Shown: positions 36,275-44,293 of the stretch, one piece after another
How the letters are laid out: the number at the start of each line of letters is the position of its first letter
Position numbering within the stretch: the first letter of the stretch is position 1
From: Aquimarina macrocephali JAMB N27
GTDB taxonomy: Bacteria > Bacteroidota > Bacteroidia > Flavobacteriales > Flavobacteriaceae
Direction of reading: 5' to 3'
DNA: 64,000 nt
Assembly (NCBI RefSeq): GCF_000520995.1
Contig: NZ_JACA01000019.1
Span: forward strand, 26,512-90,511
Notes under the pieces: model-generated
Databases searched by the model: none
Told to the model about the DNA's origin: nothing
The model's input: the letters and a program-made list of their open reading frames with translations, nothing else
Position numbers and translations under genes: made by a program

Positions 36275-36669
36275 AGAATTTGTCTTTTAAATCTTCAACG
36301 TTATAAAGATACTTTTCAGGATAACAAAAGTTAGTAACATTGGTTACAAATGCGAAAAAAAATTGTTTTCCCGTAAGCTTCTTTTGGTCGTATAAAGATA
36401 CGATCTAGCTCTGGTTTAATAGTTATACAAAGGCTTTATTTTTTCATAAAAATCATGCTCATAAAAGCGTTAACACCTATACATCTATAATATATTTTCT
36501 TCTAATAAATTCGGTGCGTGACAACTATTTCAACCCCGATCTCATCATAACTGTTCTACTCGGGAAAAATTGACAAGGGTTAAGGGAAAAACTACATTTT
36601 CTGGCAGCAATGATCACCGCATCTTTACACCATCAAATAATAAGCAATAATTAATCTAAAAAAATAAAC
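36275..36669. other. Intergenic region between cydA and the NTF2-like gene
   Basis: This 395-bp stretch separates divergent genes and should carry both promoters. I find only imperfect TAnnTTTG-like matches (for cydA, a TAACTTTTG with one extra base on the minus strand near 36325-36333). No repeat, hairpin or small gene is apparent. Confidence 0.4.
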
Positions 36670-37026
36670 ATGGAAAATACAATTGAAAAAAACCTTAAAC
36701 ACGTTCATGAATTATTATCAAAAGGAGCTTTCATCGAAGCTATGGATACCTATTTACATGATGATGTAGAATTAAAAGAAGCAAATGATGCTCCCAAAAA
36801 AGGGAAAGCATTCAACCTTAAGTTTGAGCAAGATTTTATAGATAATCAACTTTCTGAGTTTATTAGATATGATGTAAACAATTATGCAGTTAATGGAAAT
36901 CATTCTTTTTATGACGCTGTGATGGAATTAAAATTAAAAGATGGTAGTACTATGCTTTCAGAACAGACTGTTGTTACAGAGTGGAAAGATGGAAAAATTT
37001 ACAGAGAACGTTATTATCACGCATAA
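36670..37026 (+). CDS. SnoaL/NTF2-like protein
   Basis: The 118-residue product is a compact NTF2-like domain: 'VHELLSKGAFIEAMDTYLHD' as the helical hairpin, 'VELKEANDAPKKGKAFNLKF', then strands ending 'VVTEWKDGKIYRERYYHA', the usual SnoaL-like C-terminus. There is no signal peptide. The role is unknown; many such proteins are small isomerases or stress-associated binding proteins. It is a single gene with its own terminator at 37049-37085. Confidence 0.85.
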   Translation: MENTIEKNLKHVHELLSKGAFIEAMDTYLHDDVELKEANDAPKKGKAFNLKFEQDFIDNQLSEFIRYDVNNYAVNGNHSFYDAVMELKLKDGSTMLSEQTVVTEWKDGKIYRERYYHA

Positions 37027-37048
37027 TAGTGTACCCCCATACCTATAT

Positions 37049-37085
37049 AAAACCCTTTTTATGTCTAGGCACAAAAAGGGTTTTT
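37049..37085 (+). terminator. Terminator after the NTF2-like gene
   Basis: AAAACCCTTTTT (37049-37060) and AAAAAGGGTTTT (37073-37084) form a perfect 12-bp stem with a 12-nt loop and flanking T-tract, 23 nt after the stop. Confidence 0.8.
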
Positions 37086-37159
37086 ACTAGTTTTTAAAAC
37101 AAGAATAAAAAAATTCTTTACTTTATAACTTAATTTAGTTCTATTTTAAATGATTTGTC

Positions 37160-37167
37160 TATATTTG
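37160..37167 (+). promoter_or_regulatory. Bacteroidota -7 box (TATATTTG) for tRNA-Pro(TGG)
   Basis: TATATTTG matches TAnnTTTG exactly and sits 27 nt upstream of the tRNA 5' end. The following bases GCAC are shared with the tRNA-Pro(GGG) promoter. Confidence 0.6.
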
Positions 37168-37193
37168 CACCCTCAAAAGGGAAATATACACCT

Positions 37194-37268
37194 CGGGGTG
37201 TAGCGTAGCCCGGTTATCGCGCCGCGTTTGGGACGCGGAGGTCGCAGGTTCGAATCCTGCCACCCCGA
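37194..37268 (+). tRNA. tRNA-Pro (anticodon TGG)
   Basis: A 75-nt cloverleaf folds: acceptor CGGGGTG/CACCCCG with discriminator A, D arm with GCGTAG, anticodon stem CCGCG/CGCGG around TTTGGGA (anticodon TGG) and T arm GCAGG/CCTGC with TTCGAAT. CCA is not encoded. An integrase gene starts 126 nt downstream, so its 3' end is a plausible integration target. Confidence 0.97.
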
Positions 37269-37273
37269 CAGAC

Positions 37274-37310
37274 AAAAACCCTCTGTTTTCAGTAGATCAC
37301 AGAGGGTTTA
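37274..37310 (+). terminator. Terminator after tRNA-Pro(TGG)
   Basis: AAACCCTCTGT (37276-37286) pairs with ACAGAGGGTTT (37299-37309) to give an 11-bp stem, 8 nt after the tRNA end and followed by a T-rich tract. Confidence 0.75.
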
Positions 37311-37355
37311 TTGTTTCTTCACGTCATGGGTCGGCAGTAAAGTCGTCAGTTTATA

Positions 37356-37383
37356 GTATATTTGGTCTAGTACCAAAGTATAC
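37356..37383. promoter_or_regulatory. Integrase promoter box inside a 28-bp imperfect palindrome
   Basis: GTATATTTGGT (37356-37366) is nearly repeated in reverse by ACCAAAGTATAC (37372-37383), with one bulged base. The left arm contains TATATTTG (37357-37364), an exact Bacteroidota -7 box 29 nt before the integrase start. The overlap suggests an operator or a recombinase binding site. Confidence 0.5.
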
Positions 37384-37393
37384 ATACGAAGAT

Positions 37394-38560
37394 ATGCATA
37401 AATTTAAAAAGGCACGCCTAGTCAAGTCAAAAGCTGTGAAAGGCAACTATATCATGTTCTATGTGTGGGATGTGCAGAAGAATGATCTTGTTAGACAAAG
37501 AAAATATATTCCAAAGAAATATAAATCTGATGCTGAACAAAAAGCATACGCCAAAGATATTATTAAACAAATAAACAGCGCTCTAGCTGAAGGTTATCAT
37601 ATTGATCGAAAAAAAGTTTCTAAAAATACTATTGAACAACAACGTGCAGTATCAGAAAAAATCTATTCTGTTCGAGAAGCCACAACAGCATTTATAGAAA
37701 TTAAAAAAGCCAAGAAACTCTACAAGCGAGGAATAGAATTTTATACCAATACCTTAGAACGTTTTGTAAAGTGGCTTGAAGATCAAGGCTTAGACAATAT
37801 TTGGATTGGAAATTTGGATAATGGCTTAATTCAACAATATTTTATGTATTTGCTTACTAAAAGAAAGAATAGTGCCAAAACTTATAACAATACCCTTGGA
37901 GTTCTTAAAACGTTCTATAACGTATGTCTTAAGCAAGAATGGATAGAAGGTAAAAATCCGTTTGATAAAATTGATAAACTTCCCGATGAATATGGCTCAA
38001 AAAATAAACCTTTTACCAATGAACAAGTAGCTGATATTAAAGAATATGTTTTAGAACATGATCCGTACCTTTGGAAGATTATCTCTTTCGTATATTATTC
38101 TTTTATGAGACTTTCTGAAATCAGACGATTGAAAGTACGAGATATTGATTTGGAAAAAGATCTTATTTGGGTAGCAGCTCAAACGAGTAAAACTAAAAAA
38201 AGAGATGTAATCCCAATTGTTCCTGCCCTAAAGAAGATCATTTTAGAAATGAATTTGGAGCAATATCATCCAGATGATTATTTATTTGGCACTAATCAGA
38301 CCCCTTCTGCTACTAAAATGGGAGAAAATTATATGGGAAAACATTTTAGAAAAGTAAAAGACCATTTTGAATTAAATGATGATTATACACTCTATGGTTT
38401 TAAGCACACTGCCGTTGTGAATTGGTATAAAAAGGAAAAAGACATCCGTAAAATCCAAAAAATGTGCAGGCATTCCAGTATGCTCATGACGGAACGTTAT
38501 TTAAAATCACTTGGTTTATTAAATGATAAAGATGCGGTTTCTGAGTTGCCAGAGATTTGA
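37394..38560 (+). CDS. Tyrosine recombinase (phage/transposon integrase family)
   Basis: The 388-residue product has an N-terminal Arm-type and SAM-like core-binding region (about 1-205) and a C-terminal catalytic domain. Visible active-site residues are Arg239 ('FMRLSEIRRLKVRDI'), His360 ('CRHSS') and Tyr369 ('MTERYLKSLG') as nucleophile. The usual H-x-x-R is replaced by Y-G-F-K at 334-337, followed by His338, as in a subgroup of Bacteroidota integrases. It should integrate and excise the element it resides in. The gene lies 126 nt past tRNA-Pro(TGG) in the same orientation and is followed by two HEPN-like genes on the other strand. No second attachment site was found. Confidence 0.92.
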   Translation: MHKFKKARLVKSKAVKGNYIMFYVWDVQKNDLVRQRKYIPKKYKSDAEQKAYAKDIIKQINSALAEGYHIDRKKVSKNTIEQQRAVSEKIYSVREATTAFIEIKKAKKLYKRGIEFYTNTLERFVKWLEDQGLDNIWIGNLDNGLIQQYFMYLLTKRKNSAKTYNNTLGVLKTFYNVCLKQEWIEGKNPFDKIDKLPDEYGSKNKPFTNEQVADIKEYVLEHDPYLWKIISFVYYSFMRLSEIRRLKVRDIDLEKDLIWVAAQTSKTKKRDVIPIVPALKKIILEMNLEQYHPDDYLFGTNQTPSATKMGENYMGKHFRKVKDHFELNDDYTLYGFKHTAVVNWYKKEKDIRKIQKMCRHSSMLMTERYLKSLGLLNDKDAVSELPEI

Positions 38561-38750
38561 TTTTCATTTTTTAGTTCGAATCTTTTCGGGATCATTTTTA
38601 AGGCAAATTTAACAGAATCAAATCAAGACATTATTTTTTGGTTCTTTGTTGGCTATTTTTACCTTTCTATTCTCAAAATAATAGTATGTTTTTTAATCGT
38701 TTATTTGAACTTTTATATTTATTATTTCTCATATAATCTCTAAGCAATAA

Positions 38751-39356
38751 TCAAGATATTTTATAATTAAAATTCGGATCAGCAACACGGGCATCATATT
38801 TTTCCTGAACGGAATCAAATATATTCTTAGAGTTAGGTAGTAATTTAACTTCTTCAACTAACATTTCGTACAATAAAATTTCACCAAGGGATTTCCCTAT
38901 TTTTTGACCTATTGATGACCCCAAGGATTGAAGAGAGTTATTAATATCATCAACTAGTGAATAAAAAGTTTTTCGATAAAAATCCGAAGAATTTTCTGAA
39001 TGAATACTAGAATACCATCGATGTAAACTGTTTCTTAATTCTTTTCCATTTTTTGAAATTTGAAAAAATTTCTCAAAATCCGATACTTCACCTACGTGAG
39101 CAAACTTATTCCTAATATTCGTCAAACACGATAACTTTTTAACTAATTCTTTTTCTAAACCCTGAATATCTTGCATTATTTGAATTTTTTGACTGAAGCT
39201 TAAAGAAGAAGAACCATTTCCGAATGATTTTGAATTTTCGGGTTCAATATTCAGTTTTGTGCAAATTAATATTGTAATAGCTGTCTCAATTAATATAGAA
39301 TTTTCAATAACACAAAGCCTTAAATTATCTCTTACAACATAGTTACTTTTATTCAT
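38751..39356 (-). CDS. HEPN-like / MltR-like hypothetical protein
   Basis: The 201-residue, mostly helical product contains 'LSCLTNIRNKFAHVGEVSDF' at about residues 80-99. The R-N-K-F-A-H segment fits the R-x4-6-H motif of HEPN nucleases and is also seen in the MltR-like family. The N-terminal helix 'NLRLCVIENSILIETAITIL' fits the first HEPN helix. HEPN proteins are commonly RNases of toxin-antitoxin or anti-phage systems, but MltR-like members are thought to be regulators. It lies 91 nt downstream of a second HEPN-like gene on the same strand, within the presumed element of the integrase. Confidence 0.5.
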   Translation of the reverse strand: MNKSNYVVRDNLRLCVIENSILIETAITILICTKLNIEPENSKSFGNGSSSLSFSQKIQIMQDIQGLEKELVKKLSCLTNIRNKFAHVGEVSDFEKFFQISKNGKELRNSLHRWYSSIHSENSSDFYRKTFYSLVDDINNSLQSLGSSIGQKIGKSLGEILLYEMLVEEVKLLPNSKNIFDSVQEKYDARVADPNFNYKIS

Positions 39357-39447
39357 TTATCTTATTGTTTATTTAAACTTTTAACATCTCTTGAATGTTG
39401 CGTTTGCTAACCAAAGGCAGCATATATAATATAGCAACTTGTTAGGG

Positions 39448-40575
39448 CTAGTTTTTTTCAAAGTATTCTATGAGTTCAGCTTTGGTTTTAATAGTTTCTG
39501 ATAACAATATTATTTTTTTTAATAAAGTAATTGCAACATAATGAAACCTATAAAAAATATCATCATCAAATCGTAATTCTATTCCATTATGTAAGTAAGT
39601 ATCTCTTATCTTATACTGACTAACAAAAATTTTTTCAAGTAAATTAATTTGATTTTCTGAAACTATATTAGGTATGATATTCTTTTTCATTTTAGATAAA
39701 CCTTTGCTTCTACCTTTATTTTCAATGTTAACTATTCTTTCGAACCAAGCAATCATCATCACGTTCTTTTCGTAAGGATCTAATTGAGAAGAATATCTCC
39801 CTGCTGAAATTATTAATTCCCTAATAAAAAAATCTAGTTCGGATTTTGGTGTTCTTTTTATATAATTCGAAACAAGACTGAAACCAAGTCTTTCAATTTC
39901 GCTATAACGCTTAATTGTAAATTCCGTTGGTTTTGCCCCAAAGTTTGAAGAAAGATTACTATGCAAATCAAATTTATTACTTGTAGTTTCACTAAAACTT
40001 GAATAATATGGTATTACGTAAGAATCAAACTCTAAATCAAACAATCTTGTATTTGGGTCGTATATTTCTTTAAGTAAGAATATTTTTAAAACACTAGCAC
40101 TTAATCGCACTTCATACTTGGCTTTATTATGACTATAATTACTTGTTCCTCTAGTTTTATGTTTGAAAACCACTTGATTGTTGAGTATTTTTGATAATCC
40201 ATCTAGAGTTTCTTGTTTACAGTTATTTTCAACATTTTTATACTTCTCTTTTTGTGAATTTATAAACTTATCATTAATATGCATTACCTTCGAATTGCCA
40301 ACAAAAAAATTCTCTTCTACATGAAGCCCAACCGTTCTAAAATAGAATATATGTTCTTCTTTGTTTTCATCTAAAACTCTTCGCAAGTAATTAATAGGCT
40401 CTTCTTTTGCTCTTTTTTCTAGATAAGTATTAAAAGTCCATGAACATATTTGTTCTTCAATAAAATCACTATTTGTAAATTCTCTAAACTCTCTTATTTT
40501 AATTAATTCTTTTGCTATTTCAATTACTTTTTTATAAACTGCGTTTTCAAATTTTATTTCTCCTCCATTCTGCAA
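39448..40575 (-). CDS. Apea-like HEPN-domain protein, 5' end uncertain
   Basis: From a TTG at 40573-40575 the product is 375 residues. The C-terminal part contains 'FVSQYKIRDTYLHNGIELRF', an R-D-x-x-x-H segment typical of Apea-like HEPN domains, with helices 'YVAITLLKKIILLSETI' behind it. The rest is unfamiliar. The same frame stays open for 70 more codons upstream to 40785 with protein-like composition ('EPKEEFEPTFLKGSSVINLG') but without any ATG, GTG or TTG, then meets a TAA at 40786-40788. The true start may be a non-standard codon or the gene may have lost its 5' end. Family members are associated with phage defence; function here is inferred only. Confidence 0.5.
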   Translation of the reverse strand: MQNGGEIKFENAVYKKVIEIAKELIKIREFREFTNSDFIEEQICSWTFNTYLEKRAKEEPINYLRRVLDENKEEHIFYFRTVGLHVEENFFVGNSKVMHINDKFINSQKEKYKNVENNCKQETLDGLSKILNNQVVFKHKTRGTSNYSHNKAKYEVRLSASVLKIFLLKEIYDPNTRLFDLEFDSYVIPYYSSFSETTSNKFDLHSNLSSNFGAKPTEFTIKRYSEIERLGFSLVSNYIKRTPKSELDFFIRELIISAGRYSSQLDPYEKNVMMIAWFERIVNIENKGRSKGLSKMKKNIIPNIVSENQINLLEKIFVSQYKIRDTYLHNGIELRFDDDIFYRFHYVAITLLKKIILLSETIKTKAELIEYFEKN

Positions 40576-40800
40576 ATCTTGGCTGTAATTTAATTTTCTA
40601 CCAAATGGGTCAGCGTTGTATCTTTTTATGTTATAAACTTCACCCAGGTTTATAACTGAAGAACCTTTTAAGAAAGTTGGTTCAAACTCTTCTTTGGGCT
40701 CAGATTTCTTGCCTTCTATTTCCTTGATTTGGTCAACTAGTGAGTATATTTTAGAATTGAGATTGTCGATATTACGTTTCGTTTTTTAACTAAACAAAAC

Positions 40801-40833
40801 ACCCCATACCCGGAGCTGATCCAGATATGGGGT
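40801..40833. terminator. Terminator-like hairpin at the edge of the repeat region
   Basis: ACCCCATA (40801-40808) and TATGGGGT (40826-40833) form a perfect 8-bp stem; the inner CCGG/CC bases may extend it. A seven-T run follows on the plus strand at 40841-40847, and the minus strand continues with TGTTTTG. It could end transcripts from either side. Confidence 0.55.
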
Positions 40834-41128
40834 AATTAGTTTTTTTACGTTGGTTCTAAGATAGAAATTTTTATTTAATCTCCCTTAGCTTTTCATTTCT
40901 GTTTTTATGTGCTTTTATAAATATGCTTTGTCTAAATCTTTATGTGTTTCTTGTAATCCGCCTTTTGCAAATCAAACTTTTGGGAAGGAGTACTAATACG
41001 TGCATATCCAAATAACATAATAGTTCATTTAAGTGTTATTTGATAAACTTAGGAAATGAACCGCTTTATTGAACTTGATAAGTTGTATTCCTCGGTTTCT
41101 AAGCAAAAATTCAATAATACCACCGTTA

Positions 41129-41630
41129 AAAGAGACATCTAACTTTTAACTATAGCAATAACCTCAAGTTTTTCCTATAAGGATGACACGTAACTTTTTA
41201 TTATAGTAATGACTTCAACTTTTCCCTATAGGAAGGAGCTGAAACTTTTCCCTATAAGAAAGAGATACAACTATTTCCTATAGGGATGACACGTAACTTT
41301 TCCTTATAGGAGTGAGCTGAAACTTTTCCCTATAAGAAGGAGACACAACTATTCCCTATAAGAAAGAGATACAACTATTTCCTATAGGGATGACACGTAA
41401 CTTTTCCTTATAGGAGTGAGCTGCAACTTTTCCCTATAAGAAGGAGATACAACTATTCCCTATAGGAAGGAGATACAACTATTCCCTATAAGAAGGAGAT
41501 ACAACTATTCCCTATAGGAAGGAGCTGGAACTTTTCCCTATAAGAAGGAGATACAACCATTTCTTAAGCGGTGAGACGCAGCTATTCCTTATAGAGAAAA
41601 GTTACCTACTACCATTAGGAGAAAACAACT
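41129..41630. repeat. Tandem array of about 19 units of 25-26 bp, each with a small palindrome
   Basis: Units follow one pattern: GAG, then CTG or ATAC, then AAC, then TATTCCCTATAGGAAG or a close variant. Central copies differ by only 1-4 bases; outer copies are more degraded (for example 41129-41220 and 41560-41630). The core TTCC-CTATA-GGAA is a near-perfect inverted repeat, so one strand can fold into a ladder of 4-bp hairpins. The unit length is not a multiple of three and no frame crosses the array, so it is not coding. There are no spacers. It lies 184 nt past the stop of the barrel gene that ends the toxin cluster. Confidence 0.85.
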
Positions 41631-41813
41631 TTTCAATTGAAATAAACATTCATAATATCGGACTACAAATTTGTGGTATCTCACAAATCAAAAGCGAAAA
41701 AGCGCAATCAAAATCTATAATAATTTATCCTTTCCAATTTATTAGGGTGATAAATTAAATCACAGCAATAACCGTTTACAAACGACTATATCGTTTATTT
41801 GTCTATACTTTTT

Positions 41814-44162
41814 TTACTCCCTCAATACTTTATGATATAAATCTGCTAATCGTACTTCAATATAATCAATGATTTTATCCTCTGGGCGTTCTTCTATGTA
41901 CATGGTATAGATTTTTTTGAGATACTGTTCTTTCAATTTTTTAAGCTCACCTTCGGGATTCCGGATTTCTTCCTGGGTAAGGTTCCATTTTTTGATAGAG
42001 AGCAACATATCTGTATGTGCATTGAATTTCTTTTCGATGATTTGTAGAGCTTCAATATCTTCTGGCTTCTTGTAGGTATTTACCTGGGCTTGTAGATATA
42101 CATATTCTTGTTGTATTTCAGAGTTTACCTGTTCTCCTTCACGGATAAGTTTTAGATAAGCATCGTAAATCCACTCGTCATATTTGTCCAAAAATTCTTC
42201 ATAGTAATACAGGGCTTTTAGATATGCCAGAGCTGCATCTTTATATACTTTTTTATGCTTATCTTCAGATTTTTTGACGGCTCTGGCCAACAATCTTAAT
42301 TCATCTTTTTTATGTTTCACCATCTCATTTGCCTGTTTTTCTTTGGCAACCGCATTAAGTTGAGGGGTGATTTCCCAAGGCAAGCCTTCAAAAGTACGTT
42401 TACGATAAGAAAAACTTAACCATGCATTTTCCTTTCGTTTAAAACTAGGTTTTTTAATGCCAAAAGTATAATTATAGCCAAAAGTGGCAGTTAACTCACT
42501 TAAACCGTTTGTAGTTCCTCCACTTCTAAAAAGTTGTATAGCACTGGCATTAAAATTATGTCTTTCTAGTAATACGTAATTTAGATTCAAACGAATGTTG
42601 GAAACTTGTGTTTTAGCAGATGTGCTTTGGGATTCATTATAAGATAGTCCAAGTCTGGTTCCTAGCTTTTTTTCAAAAAAGCGTTTACCAACTCCTAGAT
42701 TGGGTCCCCATGTGGTAGCATCTTCTGTGCCAATAGTATTATAGGTAAAATTAACTCCTGTATTGATATCCAGACTCTTATTAGGGAATGCAATCGTATA
42801 ATTTGTCGCTGCATTATGAAAAGTAGAAGCATCGCCGACACGTACAATACCCCCCTGCTCATTTGCTACATCATTAAGAGCATAATTAAATGCAATATTC
42901 TGATTGGATTCCTTTTTTTGAGAAAGTACATAGTTAATTCCGAAGGTAGCATTTTGTGATAATTGTTTATAATCCAGATCTTCTATTTCATCATCTAGCA
43001 GATTATCATCATTGATCACATCAAATTGATTGGGTTTGATATTGGTATAGGTCTGAAAATTAGAATAGGATCCGGTAAAACTTAAACGGTCTGATGCTGT
43101 ATACCCCGCATTAACAGCTCCTACAAAACGATTGGTAGCATTGGCTTTTATATTGTCGAGATCATCACGCTGATATCCGATGTTCATCGCAAGGGTGAGT
43201 TTATCTTTAAAAAAAGAGCTAGCGGTATTCAGAGTAATATTTTCAAAATCATTATTAAAATAATAGGCTCCCAGGGTTTCATATCCGGGATCAATGCGTT
43301 CGTAACCAATACCTACATTGGTTCTGCCAATGTTGTATGTTAAGTTTGTTCTAAGGGCATTATAAAATTCTGTTGATGCACGATTACTAAACAATGTGGC
43401 AGCTAATCCAGTGCTGCCTTCATCACTTTCTGGTGCGCGAAGATCTTGTGTAATGGCAGTAGAGGCATATTCTATATCGAGTGTAAATTCTTTAGTGATC
43501 TTTACTTGGGTATTTAGACTGATCACCAGGTTTTCTTTAGGCAAGACCCCTTTAGTTTCTGGTACAGAATCTATCGAACTTATATTATCTTTGGCATAAA
43601 ACCCGATGATTCCCACTTTAAAACGTTCTTTTTCAAAACTGGTTTTAAGCCCATATCCCATTCTTTGAAAAGCAGGAACGGTACGTTCATCATTATCATC
43701 TGGCGTGGCTTTTAGTAGTTGTCCTGCCATTGCACTAATTTTGAATGCTCCAGGTGGAGCAAGATCGACACCACCACCAGTAAACTGATGCCCATTTAGG
43801 GTATATGGAGAAAAGTTCATGGCTACATTACCAATATGGGCAGTGACCCACTTGTATTTGGGGTGCAGGCTGATACGATTAAAATCAAAGGGCAACGCAT
43901 AATCCAGATTATCACCCTGATTGGTAAAACTATAGGAAATGGGTACAGCAAATCCATAGATACTTACATTCAGGTTTCCTCTTAAGAAATAAGTAAAAGG
44001 CTCCCGATTATTATTTTGATTGGAAGTATAGTATACCCCATTGGCCGAAATCACACCACTTACCTTAATAGGTTTAGCCTTACCGACACTTTCGATATCG
44101 ATGCTTTGGGCGTATCCAACAAATGAAAATAGAATAAGAAAGAGTAGGGTATAGTTTTTCAA
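41814..44162 (-). CDS. Outer-membrane beta-barrel protein with a long helical C-terminal tail
   Basis: The 782-residue product has a signal peptide ending 'FSFVGYAQ'. Residues about 25-590 alternate aromatic and polar residues in strand-turn-strand fashion ('PFTYFLRGNLNVSIYGFAVP' and 'NIGRTNVGIGYERIDPGYET'), typical of a large outer-membrane barrel of about 30 short strands or fewer. Residues about 600-782 are strongly charged helices ('AVKKSEDKHKKVYKDAALAY' and 'EEFLDKYDEWIYDAYLKLIR'), an unusual addition that could reach into the periplasm or outward. I know no characterised family. It is the last gene of the toxin cluster, with a 12-bp hairpin (44201-44241) before it. Confidence 0.6.
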   Translation of the reverse strand: MKNYTLLFLILFSFVGYAQSIDIESVGKAKPIKVSGVISANGVYYTSNQNNNREPFTYFLRGNLNVSIYGFAVPISYSFTNQGDNLDYALPFDFNRISLHPKYKWVTAHIGNVAMNFSPYTLNGHQFTGGGVDLAPPGAFKISAMAGQLLKATPDDNDERTVPAFQRMGYGLKTSFEKERFKVGIIGFYAKDNISSIDSVPETKGVLPKENLVISLNTQVKITKEFTLDIEYASTAITQDLRAPESDEGSTGLAATLFSNRASTEFYNALRTNLTYNIGRTNVGIGYERIDPGYETLGAYYFNNDFENITLNTASSFFKDKLTLAMNIGYQRDDLDNIKANATNRFVGAVNAGYTASDRLSFTGSYSNFQTYTNIKPNQFDVINDDNLLDDEIEDLDYKQLSQNATFGINYVLSQKKESNQNIAFNYALNDVANEQGGIVRVGDASTFHNAATNYTIAFPNKSLDINTGVNFTYNTIGTEDATTWGPNLGVGKRFFEKKLGTRLGLSYNESQSTSAKTQVSNIRLNLNYVLLERHNFNASAIQLFRSGGTTNGLSELTATFGYNYTFGIKKPSFKRKENAWLSFSYRKRTFEGLPWEITPQLNAVAKEKQANEMVKHKKDELRLLARAVKKSEDKHKKVYKDAALAYLKALYYYEEFLDKYDEWIYDAYLKLIREGEQVNSEIQQEYVYLQAQVNTYKKPEDIEALQIIEKKFNAHTDMLLSIKKWNLTQEEIRNPEGELKKLKEQYLKKIYTMYIEERPEDKIIDYIEVRLADLYHKVLRE

Positions 44163-44200
44163 TACCTAAAGTTTTTCCATTACTTACTTGCTAATTATAG

Positions 44201-44241
44201 AAGATAACTGTTCATTTATATTGTAAACAAACAGTTATCTT
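44201..44241. terminator. 12-bp hairpin between the lipocalin-like gene and the barrel gene
   Basis: AAGATAACTGTT (44201-44212) and AACAGTTATCTT (44230-44241) are perfect inverted arms around a 17-nt loop. It lies between the stop of the lipocalin-like gene (44294) and the barrel start (44162). The lack of a long T-run suggests attenuation or processing as alternatives to termination. Confidence 0.5.
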
Positions 44242-44293
44242 ATTGATCTTCTGTATATAAATCAAAATTCATATACAATTGACAAACTGCTCT

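Larger units (their letters stand above)
40786..41813. other. Long non-coding region with hairpin and repeat array
   Basis: This 1028-bp stretch has no credible open frame. It contains a hairpin (40801-40833), about 295 bp of unremarkable AT-rich sequence, the tandem repeat array (41129-41630) and a further 180 bp of AT-rich sequence with a small AAACGA/TCGTTT stem (41780-41796) next to the end of the outer-membrane barrel gene. Confidence 0.7.

Noticed and set aside
38574..38582. GTTCGAATC after the integrase gene as a right attachment site matching the tRNA T-arm
   Set aside because: Only nine bases match and the adjacent bases diverge; it is too short to support an attachment site.
39390..39455. 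Integron attC-like sequence (GTTAGGGC, TTGCTAACC) between the HEPN-like genes
   Set aside because: The core sites do not fit RYYYAAC/GTTRRRY and the arms do not pair into an attC hairpin.
41129..41630. CRISPR-like array
   Set aside because: Units are contiguous with no unique spacers, and no cas genes are present in the window.
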